A DNA stretch of 20,997 nt from an uncultured Clostridia bacterium (GCA_947631315.1 CANRLA010000016.1:1-20997); one strand, 5' to 3'. Counted from the stretch's first letter, positions 1 to 6,722 are shown. The notes: generated by a model from the sequence alone, not told the origin. Numbers and translations are program-made.

Positions 1-128
1 TAAAATATTCTGTGCTTAATGATAATAAGAATTTATTTGCCTCAAAATATCAATTATACTTACCAACTGAAGAAGAACTAGCAAGGGAAATAGAAAAGCA
101 AAAAGAAGAATTTGAAGAGAAGAAATAG
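1..128 (+). CDS. C-terminus of a probable DUF1016 (YhcG-type) PDDEXK nuclease, partial
   Basis: Open from the left edge to TAG at 126-128. The visible 41 residues include YSVLNDNKNLFASKYQLYLP and end in a charged Glu/Lys tail. The YSVL...LFASKYxLYLPTEEEL pattern is, from memory, the C-terminal end of DUF1016/YhcG-family PDDEXK nuclease-domain proteins, which are associated with restriction and mobile-element neighbourhoods. The nuclease domain itself lies outside the window, so catalytic residues cannot be checked. A DUF3800 gene follows 58 nt downstream on the same strand, so the two may be co-transcribed. Confidence 0.6.
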   Translation, partial: KYSVLNDNKNLFASKYQLYLPTEEELAREIEKQKEEFEEKK

Positions 129-186
129 AACAACCATCATTAATAAAACATTGATAAATAAAAACAATATAATTAGGAAGTGAAAA

Positions 187-1215
187 ATGGAATATAAGCA
201 AAAAACATTCTTTAAAGATTATAAAAATAAAGATACAATTAATATAGATATATATGCTGATGAATCAAAAGAAATAGCTTATAACAAGGAAAACATTACA
301 TATATTATGGTAATGGCTATTCCATCTGATAAAAAAGAAAATCTATTTAATAAGCTTAATAATTCAAGGTGTTTGAATGAAATTCAAAATAATTATGCAA
401 ATTGTAAAAATAATTGTAAATACCATATCAACAACAACGTAGAAATACATTATTCTCATTTAGGGAAACATCAAATTACAAGGGAAATAGCAAATAAATG
501 GATCGATATTTTATTAGAAAATGATAAAAATAATGAAAAATCTATATATTTTAATATTTTAGGAATAAAAAATAATAGTTTGGAGTTTAATAAATTTGGA
601 GAAAATCATATACATGCTAATATCTATAATAGATTTTTTAGAACTGCATTAGTAAGACTTCTTAGAATGTTTGATGAGTATAAGAATGTAGAAATAAATC
701 ATATTTTTCATGATAAAACTGATGAAATGCAAAATCATTTTTTCTTTGAAAATCGCACAGTATATAAAATATTATATGATGAAGAAATTAAGGGAAAAAA
801 TAAATATAAATTTAATACTAATAAAATTGAATTTATTGACTCAAATCATATTACTGGTAATATTCAGGATTCGCAATTTATTCAATTTGTGGACTTGATA
901 CTAGGAGTTACAGAAAATGTTATACATGCAAATGCTTCGAACGAAACAAAAATAGAATTAACAAATAAAATAAATCCATTGATAACAAGAATACTTGAAA
1001 ATCCGGGTAATAAAAATAGTAGTTATAACTATTTTAACAAACAAACATTATCTTTCTTTCCTAAAATGAGTAGAGATGATATTATGTTAAAATATGGGAA
1101 AATAGATGAGACTATAATTTATGATTTATTACATAATAAGGATAATTTTGAAAATGGAAAACAAGCATTATTTAATAAAGAATCTAACCAATTAAATATA
1201 TTTGATATAATGTAA
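187..1215 (+). CDS. DUF3800 domain-containing protein
   Basis: A 342-residue protein with the DUF3800 signatures: an N-terminal beta strand ending in the acidic motif IDIYADES (D21, D25, E26, S27), a central IFHDK segment (173-177) and the C-terminal QFVDLILG (233-240), whose Asp is the other conserved acidic position. DUF3800 proteins are predicted RNase H-fold nucleases found in phage, mobile-element and defence loci; the biochemical role is generally unknown. The start is ATG 187 behind AGGAAGTG. A Cys/His-rich insertion (C62, C73, C77, H80) follows the first strands. No signal peptide or membrane segment is seen, so it should be cytoplasmic. It sits 58 nt after a probable DUF1016 nuclease and just before a candidate structured RNA. 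Confidence 0.8.
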   Translation: MEYKQKTFFKDYKNKDTINIDIYADESKEIAYNKENITYIMVMAIPSDKKENLFNKLNNSRCLNEIQNNYANCKNNCKYHINNNVEIHYSHLGKHQITREIANKWIDILLENDKNNEKSIYFNILGIKNNSLEFNKFGENHIHANIYNRFFRTALVRLLRMFDEYKNVEINHIFHDKTDEMQNHFFFENRTVYKILYDEEIKGKNKYKFNTNKIEFIDSNHITGNIQDSQFIQFVDLILGVTENVIHANASNETKIELTNKINPLITRILENPGNKNSSYNYFNKQTLSFFPKMSRDDIMLKYGKIDETIIYDLLHNKDNFENGKQALFNKESNQLNIFDIM

Positions 1216-1228
1216 ATTATAAAAATTA

Positions 1229-1257
1229 TTGCCAAATCTAAAAAATTATGTTAAATT
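1229..1257 (+). promoter_or_regulatory. Possible promoter of the structured RNA
   Basis: TTGCCA (1229-1234), a 17-nt spacer and TAAATT (1252-1257). A start about 7 nt later would fall at the foot of the hairpin at 1265. The match to consensus is moderate. Confidence 0.35.
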
Positions 1258-1263
1258 AAAAAC

Positions 1264-1466
1264 ATAGTTAATAGCAAGAAAAATTACATTTGTATATACA
1301 AATCTCGTAATCTATTGCTATAACTAATTTTGAAACGGATAACAAGGTACTTTTGCAAGTGATGTTTTTCGCATACGTCCCTTGCTCAGGCACCAACGAC
1401 GTATCTGTTCGAACTAATAGAACAGATTATATAAATACCATTCTGAAAAAGGGTGGTATTTTTTTA
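1264..1466 (+). ncRNA. Candidate structured non-coding RNA of about 200 nt
   Basis: I see no convincing gene here, but dense base pairing. First comes a 62-nt hairpin: TAGTTA(A)TAGCAA (1265-1277) pairs with TTGCTATAACTA (1315-1326), ATTAC (1283-1287) with GTAAT (1307-1311), and the tip is the perfect palindrome ATTTGTATATACAAAT (1288-1303). Then ATACGTC (1373-1379) pairs with GACGTAT (1398-1404), and ATCTGTTC (1403-1410) with GAACAGAT (1420-1427). An intrinsic terminator closes it at 1435-1466. The upstream ACGGATA (1335-1341) can also pair with TATCTGT (1402-1408), so two exclusive folds are possible. I do not recognise an Rfam family. It could be a regulatory leader, an antisense RNA or a guide-like RNA; all are inference. 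Confidence 0.45.
1435..1466 (+). terminator. Rho-independent terminator
   Basis: ATACCATTC (1435-1443), loop TGAAAAA, GGGTGGTAT (1451-1459): a 9-bp stem with two G-T pairs, followed by a run of Ts to 1466. It ends the candidate RNA. Confidence 0.8.
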
Positions 1467-1606
1467 TTAGTTTTTTCAGTACGTACTACGTCATCCCACA
1501 AGATTTGTGTCAATGGTCAAAACTCATTGGGGTTATGACTTATGACAAAGTCAAAATTCTATTAGTACTTATGTATGAAGTTTTTTATAGAAAAATTGCA
1601 AAGAAG

Positions 1607-1635
1607 TTGAAAAAATTAATAAAATATGATATTCT
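1607..1635 (+). promoter_or_regulatory. Promoter of the 52-aa membrane peptide
   Basis: TTGAAA (1607-1612), 17-nt spacer, TATTCT (1630-1635). The predicted start is about 80 nt before the ATG at 1722. The stretch 1467-1606 otherwise holds only a 10-bp palindrome AGTACGTACT at 1478-1487. Confidence 0.45.
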
Positions 1636-1721
1636 GTTTATATTAATTTCCTTTTTATCCTATTTTACTGGTTGATATATAGACATTTATTATAAAATAA
1701 TTATTTTTAGGAGGAATAAGT

Positions 1722-1880
1722 ATGACCTTAATAACAGTATTAATTATAGTAATTATTGTATTGAGCATTTTACTAATCATTTCAGTAATCTTTAATATTT
1801 TGTTATGGAAAAGGTTTAAAGAAACTAATCAGCAGTTACGGTGGTACGATATGTCTACTAGATACTCTAGTAAAGATTAA
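1722..1880 (+). CDS. Small single-span membrane peptide (52 aa)
   Basis: ATG 1722 lies 6 nt after a strong TTAGGAGGA site, which decides the start. The 52-residue product has one hydrophobic span (about residues 2-29, almost only Leu/Ile/Val) followed by WKRFKE and a polar tail ending YSSKD. The positive residues after the span suggest an N-out, C-in orientation. It has its own promoter at 1607 and its own 13-bp terminator at 1921, so it is a monocistronic gene. Size, hydrophobicity and charged tail resemble type I toxins, but also many small stress or regulatory membrane peptides. No homologous family is recognised and no antisense RNA could be shown. Confidence 0.65.
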   Translation: MTLITVLIIVIIVLSILLIISVIFNILLWKRFKETNQQLRWYDMSTRYSSKD

Positions 1881-1921
1881 TAGCTTGTAGATAAATCATA
1901 AAAATTAACTATCAAGCAAAA

Positions 1922-1967
1922 AAATAAAGTGTATCAGTCAATTATGAAATATACACTTTATTTTTTT
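1922..1967 (+). terminator. Strong terminator, potentially bidirectional
   Basis: AAATAAAGTGTAT (1922-1934) pairs perfectly with ATACACTTTATTT (1951-1963), followed by Ts to 1967. A-runs on the left side would make it work on the minus strand as well. Confidence 0.8.
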
Positions 1968-1984
1968 ATTAATTATATTAAAAA

Positions 1985-2065
1985 TATTTAATATTCATAT
2001 TAAATAAAAAAACAAAAGTTTTAGATAACCACGTCAACAGCACCATAAACGAAAAAACTAAAACT
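1985..2065. repeat. Two inverted repeats in a gene-poor stretch
   Basis: TATTTAATAT (1985-1994) and ATATTAAATA (1997-2006) form a near-continuous palindrome with a 2-nt centre. AGTTTTAG (2017-2024) and CTAAAACT (2058-2065) flank 33 nt that have more C than the surroundings. A-runs on the left and T-runs on the right make the second repeat a possible weak terminator in either direction. The remainder of 1968-2341 holds no gene I can support. Confidence 0.5.
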
Positions 2066-2261
2066 CTTATTTTTCTGAGCATTTTTGGTCATTTTTTGAT
2101 TTAAAAGTATTCAAAACTAATGCAATAAAGCAAAATTTAATTAGTTAAAAAATAAACAGAATGATATCTGTAAGTAATATTTGGAAAAAATTAAATTTAA
2201 TGAGGTTGAAAGAAATTTTTATTTAGAAGAATCAATATTATTTAAAGCATAGAAAAAATAC

Positions 2262-2267
2262 TATAAT
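2262..2267 (+). promoter_or_regulatory. Possible -10 box of the XRE regulator gene
   Basis: TATAAT at 2262-2267 with no good -35 box. A 16-bp AT palindrome at 2304-2319 lies between it and the ribosome binding site and could be an autoregulatory operator, though such AT palindromes arise easily by chance here. Confidence 0.35.
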
Positions 2268-2341
2268 ATAGATTATGTATATTTTTCCTTATTGTATATA
2301 AAATATTTATATATAAATAACGTTTGCAAGGAGGAAAATAT

Positions 2342-2683
2342 ATGGCTTTAGATAAATTTGCTATTGGTCAAAGAATTAGAACAATTCGTGAACAAATTTA
2401 TAAAGAAACTCGTTCCGACTTTTCATATAGGTGTTCTATAACTGAAACTCATCTTGGTCAAATTGAAAGAGGAGAAATTTTAGTTAGTTTAAATGCATTA
2501 GATAAGATAGCAACTTATACAAATACAGATGTTGACTTTTTGCTATATGGTAATAACAACAATAACGATTTAACAGTAAAACATAATTTAGAAAAATTAT
2601 TAAATAGAAGTAGTGAAGAAGAATTAAAGATGTATTTTAAATGTATTTCTTCTATAAACAATTTTATAAATAAATCTAAATAA
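2342..2683 (+). CDS. XRE-family helix-turn-helix transcriptional regulator
   Basis: A 113-residue Cro/C1-type regulator. Residues about 8-65 form the HTH_3 domain: IGQRIRTIREQ, then a recognition-helix region with ITETHLGQIERGE, then LNALDKIATYTNTDVDFLLYG, the usual end of the fold. A polar Asn-rich linker and a short helical C-terminal region (about 75-113) may dimerise. The start is ATG 2342, preceded by AAGGAGG; an in-frame TTG at 2324 would place the ribosome binding site inside the gene. It stands alone between a gene-poor region and a terminator, upstream of a surface-protein pair that it may control; that link is inferred only from position. Confidence 0.85.
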   Translation: MALDKFAIGQRIRTIREQIYKETRSDFSYRCSITETHLGQIERGEILVSLNALDKIATYTNTDVDFLLYGNNNNNDLTVKHNLEKLLNRSSEEELKMYFKCISSINNFINKSK

Positions 2684-2723
2684 AAGCAGATATTACAAAG
2701 AAGAGTAGTGTCTGCTTTATTTT
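2683..2723 (+). terminator. Terminator after the XRE gene
   Basis: AAAGCAGA (2683-2690) pairs with TCTGCTTT (2711-2718), followed by ATTTT. The stem begins inside the stop codon of the regulator gene. Confidence 0.6.
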
Positions 2724-2779
2724 GCTCTTTGATATATTTGACAAGTAATAAAAAAATTATCTATTTTTGTATATTTTTG

Positions 2780-2808
2780 TTTACTTTTTTTATCTATTAT
2801 GGTAAGAT
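2780..2808 (+). promoter_or_regulatory. Promoter of the membrane protein / LPQTG unit
   Basis: TTTACT (2780-2785), 17-nt spacer, TAAGAT (2803-2808). An alternative is TTGACA (2738-2743) with a weaker TATTTT at 2762. Either drives the genes from 2847. Confidence 0.45.
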
Positions 2809-2846
2809 GAAATCGATTAATAAAAAATAATTTAGGAGGTGAAAAA

Positions 2847-3137
2847 ATGCTAGATTTAATATTAATTATACTTTTAATAGTAAGTTTGTCTAATCCGGAT
2901 GTATTGTTATCTAAAAAAGTGAAGGAAAGAGCAAACGCTGAACAGAAAGTGATACTTACAAAAAATCTAAGAAAAATATATGGAATTATGATAGCTTTGT
3001 TTGAATCATTAGCACTTATGAGATATATTGAAATTGTAGGAATAATATCATCGATTATTTTTATAATATTATTTTTTACGATATCATTGCCGGCAATTAA
3101 AGAAAACTCAAAAATAACAAAAGAATTAAATCAGTAA
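2847..3137 (+). CDS. Small membrane protein, unknown function
   Basis: A 96-residue protein starting at ATG 2847 behind TAGGAGGTG. There is a hydrophobic N-terminus (about residues 2-16), a positively charged loop (SKKVKERANAEQK, residues about 22-34), and a hydrophobic region from about 45 to 84 that could form one or two more spans. No motif or family is recognised. It is 36 nt upstream of the LPQTG surface protein with no terminator between, so the two are probably co-transcribed, and it may help place or regulate that protein. This is inferred from position. Confidence 0.65.
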   Translation: MLDLILIILLIVSLSNPDVLLSKKVKERANAEQKVILTKNLRKIYGIMIALFESLALMRYIEIVGIISSIIFIILFFTISLPAIKENSKITKELNQ

Positions 3138-3173
3138 GCAATATATAAGCTTATTAGAAAGGGGAAAGGTATT

Positions 3174-4289
3174 ATGAGAAAAAAAATAAAGATTACTTTT
3201 ATATTACTCTTATTAATTGAACTTATATTTAATTCAATAAAAGAAGTAAAGGCACATTCGATTGAACTAGATCCACAATCTGTAATTTCGTTACCCTGGT
3301 TTATAACAGCTGGAAGTGGAACAATTACAATAAGTAGTTCTATAACAAATTATTCATTATATTATCAAGCAGTGCAAATTCCAAATACAGTTTATTCGCA
3401 AATAGAAAAAATAAATTCAGATGGCGAAGATAAATCAGACACTTTAAAAGAACAATATTCTAAATTGAAAACCGAAATGGATAATTTAAAGACAACTTAC
3501 GATGAAGCAAATAAAGCCTATCAAGCAGGAAAAGATGGTACAGAATCAGAAACGTTAAAAAGTGCTTATGAAAAAGCAAAAACAGAATATGAAAATAAAG
3601 CCAAAGAATACTCTTCTAAAATTGAGGAATATAATAAAAAAGTGGAAGAAATAAATAACCAAATAAAAGATTTAATACCAACCTATGTAGAAGGTAATTG
3701 GGTACAAATAAGAGATAATAAATTTTCTGTTGATTTGACACAATTTGTTGGAAAACAAGCCTTTGCTATATGGGTAAAATTAGTAACTAATGATGGTAAA
3801 ACATATTATGATGAAGGAACTTACGTAATGTCAGGAACTAAGAAAACAGAAACTAATGTAAAATCAATTAGTTTAGATAAGACATCTTTATCAATGGAAG
3901 AAGGAAGCAATTATACATTAACTGCTACAATAACACCATCTGATGCTACTAATAAATCTTTAATTTGGTCAAGTGACAATGAAAAAGTAGCTACGGTTAC
4001 AAATGGAAAAGTGACAGGTATTGCTAAGGGATTTGCCAAAATAACTGTTTCAACAGTTGATGGAAATTACTCAGCAAGTTGTAATGTAACGATAACGGAA
4101 AAGGTTACAGAATCGAGCAAAGAAAAAACAAACACTGAAGAAGTAAAAAAAATAGATAATACTACAGTTTCAGGAGATAAACTACCACAAACCGGTTTTT
4201 CATATGTAATACCATTAACTGTTGTTACAAGTGTAAGTGTATTAGCATTTATTTTTTATAAAAAGAATAAATACTTAGATTTTAAATAG
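3174..4289 (+). CDS. LPQTG-anchored surface protein with coiled coil and Ig-like (BIG2) domain
   Basis: A 371-residue secreted protein. Residues 1-28 are a signal peptide (charged MRKKIK, hydrophobic core, cut near VKA-HS). Residues about 30-70 and 168-220 are beta-type sequence that seem to belong to one domain, split by a Glu/Lys-rich coiled coil (about 72-167). Residues about 229-308 are a bacterial Ig-like group 2 domain (SISLDKTSLSMEEGSNYTLT ... TPSDATNKSLIWSSDNEKVATV ... GKVTGIAKGFAKITV). A Thr/Ser/Glu linker leads to the sortase signal LPQTG (337-341), a hydrophobic span and a Lys-rich tail. Sortase should attach it to peptidoglycan. The ligand is unknown; the stalk-like architecture suggests an adhesin or a surface display protein. 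The start has a GAAAGGGG ribosome site. Confidence 0.85.
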   Translation: MRKKIKITFILLLLIELIFNSIKEVKAHSIELDPQSVISLPWFITAGSGTITISSSITNYSLYYQAVQIPNTVYSQIEKINSDGEDKSDTLKEQYSKLKTEMDNLKTTYDEANKAYQAGKDGTESETLKSAYEKAKTEYENKAKEYSSKIEEYNKKVEEINNQIKDLIPTYVEGNWVQIRDNKFSVDLTQFVGKQAFAIWVKLVTNDGKTYYDEGTYVMSGTKKTETNVKSISLDKTSLSMEEGSNYTLTATITPSDATNKSLIWSSDNEKVATVTNGKVTGIAKGFAKITVSTVDGNYSASCNVTITEKVTESSKEKTNTEEVKKIDNTTVSGDKLPQTGFSYVIPLTVVTSVSVLAFIFYKKNKYLDFK

Positions 4290-4369
4290 AAGTAAATATA
4301 TATCTTAGATTAAAAATAAGATGCTAACAACGTATTTAGCTGTACTTTATATGGCAGCTTGAAAAAAAT

Positions 4370-4398
4370 TTGACCATTTTAAAATTATTTGTTATAAT
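4370..4398 (+). promoter_or_regulatory. Promoter of the 112-aa hypothetical gene
   Basis: TTGACC (4370-4375), 17-nt spacer, TATAAT (4393-4398), about 48 nt before the start codon. A near-consensus vegetative promoter. Confidence 0.75.
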
Positions 4399-4446
4399 AT
4401 GTAAAGTTACTCTTACATAACATATCAATTTAAGGAGGAATACACA

Positions 4447-4785
4447 ATGAAGATTTCAAATGTAAGAATTAAAGATGTAACTATTGGGCTTGACGAGTTA
4501 GGCAAAATTTCTGCGATGGTAGTATTTGAAAATCAGAGATGCAGGTTTCAGTTGGATTTCACGTTATGTGATTCAAAAGATGCAATGCGGTTTGAGTCAA
4601 TCATGAAATTTGCAGGCGAGAGAACGACTAATGCTATGAAAGGAAAGATTATCCGCATGGTTGAAGTAGACAACAGAATAAAAGGCTTTGGGGATCCAAT
4701 CATGGATAGGTTTATTCCGATTTTTGATGATTATGATAACGAAGTCAAAGAAAACGAGTTTATGGAGATGTTGAAAAGCAAATAA
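4447..4785 (+). CDS. Hypothetical protein (112 aa), higher GC than its surroundings
   Basis: ATG 4447 follows TAAGGAGGA. The product is mixed alpha/beta and soluble, with no signal or membrane span: an N-terminal beta region (KISNVRIKDVTIGLDELGKI), a cysteine pair (C32, C41), and an acidic C-terminus. I do not recognise a family. Codon use differs from all neighbours: CGC, CGG, GGC, GCG and GAG codons are frequent, and the GC content is clearly above the roughly 25-28% around it. With its own strong promoter and an 11-bp terminator, it is a self-contained unit that was probably acquired horizontally, perhaps from a conjugative element; that origin is inference. Confidence 0.75.
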   Translation: MKISNVRIKDVTIGLDELGKISAMVVFENQRCRFQLDFTLCDSKDAMRFESIMKFAGERTTNAMKGKIIRMVEVDNRIKGFGDPIMDRFIPIFDDYDNEVKENEFMEMLKSK

Positions 4786-4806
4786 AATTACATCTACTCC
4801 TTAAAA

Positions 4807-4846
4807 GGACACCTTAATATATTTAAGGTGTCCGATTTCCTTTTTT
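4807..4846 (+). terminator. Strong rho-independent terminator
   Basis: GGACACCTTAA (4807-4817) pairs perfectly with TTAAGGTGTCC (4823-4833), followed by a T-rich run ending in six Ts at 4841-4846. Confidence 0.9.
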
Positions 4847-4888
4847 AGATAAAAATTTTATTTTTTTATTGATGCTGTATTCTTTATA

Positions 4889-5323
4889 TTACAGATTTTT
4901 TATAGCATTTCTTGCAAGTTCATCACATCTATTATTATATTTATTATCGCTATGACCTTTAACTTTCATAAAATTAACTTTATGTATCTTTGTTAAATTA
5001 TAAAGATTAATCCAAAGGTCTTTATTTTTTACAGGACTTTTATCGGCGGTTTTCCAATCATTTTTTATCCAGTTATAAATCCAACCTTGCGAAAAACTAT
5101 TTACAACATAAGCACTATCACTATATAAATCAACTTCACAAGGAAATTTTAATGCTTCTAATCCCTTAATTACAGCTGTCATTTCCATTATATTATTTGT
5201 AGTATCTTTTTCACAACCAAATAATTCTTTCTCTTGACCATTATATATTAGAATGGCCGACCATCCACCAGGACCAGGATTACCTGAACAAGCACCATCT
5301 GTATATATTGTAACTTTTTCCAT
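4889..5323 (-). CDS. rnhA: Ribonuclease HI
   Basis: A 144-residue protein, close to the 155 of E. coli RNase HI and nearly collinear with it. It cleaves the RNA strand of RNA-DNA hybrids during replication and R-loop removal. The full catalytic set is present: D9 in YTDGACSGNPGPGG, E47 in NNIMEMTAV, D69 in LYSDSAYVV, H124 in VKGHSDN and D134 in CDELAR. The segment with aromatic and Lys residues (WIYNWIKNDWKTADKSPVKN) matches the basic handle region that holds the hybrid. The start has GGAGG 6 nt upstream. It is divergently transcribed from tmcAL, with the two promoters overlapping at 5364-5370. Confidence 0.95.
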   Translation of the reverse strand: MEKVTIYTDGACSGNPGPGGWSAILIYNGQEKELFGCEKDTTNNIMEMTAVIKGLEALKFPCEVDLYSDSAYVVNSFSQGWIYNWIKNDWKTADKSPVKNKDLWINLYNLTKIHKVNFMKVKGHSDNKYNNRCDELARNAIKNL

Positions 5324-5340
5324 TTATTACCTCCAAAACA

Positions 5341-5369
5341 TTGTAAAAATTCTAATTTTATGATATTAT
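5341..5369 (+). promoter_or_regulatory. Promoter of tmcAL
   Basis: TTGTAA (5341-5346), 17-nt spacer, TATTAT (5364-5369), about 35 nt before the start codon. Confidence 0.5.
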
Positions 5370-5393
5370 ATCAATAATTAATATTGCTTTCAA
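5365..5393 (-). promoter_or_regulatory. Promoter of rnhA
   Basis: On the minus strand, TTGAAA (5393-5388), 17-nt spacer, TATAAT (5370-5365). Its -10 box overlaps the -10 box of the opposite promoter for tmcAL. Confidence 0.7.
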
Positions 5394-5404
5394 GTAAAGG
5401 AGAA

Positions 5405-6631
5405 ATGAAATTGTCTAAAGTTTTGGGAATAGTTGCTGAATATAATCCATTTCATAATGGACATTTATATCATATAGAAAATGCTAAATCAAAAACGGAG
5501 TCTGATTATGTAGTAGCTGTTATAAGTGGTAATTTTACACAAAGAGGAGATACATCTATAGTAAATAAGTGGGAGAAAGCAAAAATGGCTTTAAATAATG
5601 GAGTAGACCTTGTTATAGAGTTACCTACTATTTATAGTATTTCAAGTGCAGAAAATTTTGCAAATGGTGCGATAAAAATCTTAAATGATATGGGAATAAT
5701 TAATTATATATCATTTGGAATGGAAGCAGAGGATATAACAATTTTAAACAACATTGCGAATGTCTTATATGACGAGCCAAAAGAGTATAAAGATATTTTA
5801 AAAAAAGAATTAAAAGATGGAATTACTTATGCAAAAGGAATGGAAATAGCAATTTGTAAATATTTAAAGGATGATAAATATAAAAATGTATTAATTGGAT
5901 CAAATAATATTTTAGGTATTGAATATTTAAAATCTCTAAAAAGATTAAAAAGCGGAATAATACCAATAGGAATTAAAAGAGAAAAAGTATTTTATAATAG
6001 TAGAAGAATAATTGATGACTATGCTAGCGCAACAGGAATTAGATACTTATTAGAAAAAAGACAAATAGAAGAAATATCTAAGCTTGTTCCAAACAGTACA
6101 TTTAATACATTAATAGAAAATATAAGAAGTGGAAAATATAATATCAATATATATAATTTTTCAAAAGAAATTATGTATAAATTACGAAGCATGAGTATAA
6201 AAGATATTTCAGATTTACCAGAAGTTACAGAGGGATTAGAATATTTAATAAAAGAATCAAGTGAATACACTAACAATATTTTGGAATTGATAAATAATAT
6301 AAAATCAAAAAGATATACACAAAACAGAATTCAAAGGATATTGTTATATGCATTACTTAATATTAATAAAAGTGATATGGAAATATCTAAGAAAGTAAAA
6401 CCTTATGTTAGGGTTTTAGGATTTAGTGAAAATGGACAGAAATTATTATCTGAAATAAGTAGAAAGAATAATGTAATTACTTCAGTAAAAAACTTTGAAA
6501 AAAATAATAAAAATACTAAATTAAAAAGATTGTTAGAAATTGATAAATATGCAACAGATATTTATACATTAGGTTACTCTAATAATTCAATATCTAACTT
6601 AGATTATAGAAATGGTTTAATTAAAATTTAA
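5405..6631 (+). CDS. tmcAL: tRNA(Met) cytidine acetate ligase (TmcAL/YlbM family)
   Basis: About 408 residues, the normal length for the family. The enzyme uses ATP and acetate to make N4-acetylcytidine at the wobble position of elongator tRNA-Met. The N-terminal nucleotidyltransferase fold shows GIVAEYNPFHNGH with the HxGH-type HNGH motif, SGNFTQRGD, YSISSAENFANGA, and GSNNILGIEYLKSL; SATGIRYLL follows before a helical C-terminal half. The start is uncertain: ATG 5405 is only 2 nt from GGAG, while the in-frame TTG at 5411 is 8 nt away and gives MSKVLGIVAEYNPFHNGH, the typical N-terminus. A TTG at 5384 has no ribosome site. Confidence 0.92.
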   Translation: MKLSKVLGIVAEYNPFHNGHLYHIENAKSKTESDYVVAVISGNFTQRGDTSIVNKWEKAKMALNNGVDLVIELPTIYSISSAENFANGAIKILNDMGIINYISFGMEAEDITILNNIANVLYDEPKEYKDILKKELKDGITYAKGMEIAICKYLKDDKYKNVLIGSNNILGIEYLKSLKRLKSGIIPIGIKREKVFYNSRRIIDDYASATGIRYLLEKRQIEEISKLVPNSTFNTLIENIRSGKYNINIYNFSKEIMYKLRSMSIKDISDLPEVTEGLEYLIKESSEYTNNILELINNIKSKRYTQNRIQRILLYALLNINKSDMEISKKVKPYVRVLGFSENGQKLLSEISRKNNVITSVKNFEKNNKNTKLKRLLEIDKYATDIYTLGYSNNSISNLDYRNGLIKI

Positions 6632-6677
6632 TATTAATTAAAGTTTATATATAATGAAAATATAATATTTTAAGAAT

Positions 6678-6722
6678 AATCATATTGAAATATTACAATA
6701 ATATTACAATATGATTAATTTT
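6678..6722 (+). terminator. Terminator after tmcAL
   Basis: AATCATATTG (6678-6687) pairs perfectly with CAATATGATT (6707-6716), followed by AATTTTT. The loop contains a direct repeat of ATATTACAAT. Confidence 0.7.

Noticed and set aside
710..898. Open frame inside the DUF3800 gene
   Set aside because: A shadow in another frame, with no ribosome binding site and no family resemblance.
1265..1466. Type II tracrRNA or T-box leader
   Set aside because: The long first hairpin and TTGCTATAAC recall repeat:anti-repeat duplexes, and GGGTGGTA recalls a T-box, but there is no cas9, no CRISPR repeat, no full T-box sequence and no tRNA-synthetase or amino-acid gene downstream.
1353..1538. A 61-codon open frame on the plus strand
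   Set aside because: It runs through the RNA stems and the terminator, has no ribosome binding site, and its composition reflects the structured RNA; not a believable gene.
2017..2065. CRISPR repeat with GTTTTAG/CTAAAAC ends
   Set aside because: It occurs once, is about 47 nt long, and no spaced copies exist.
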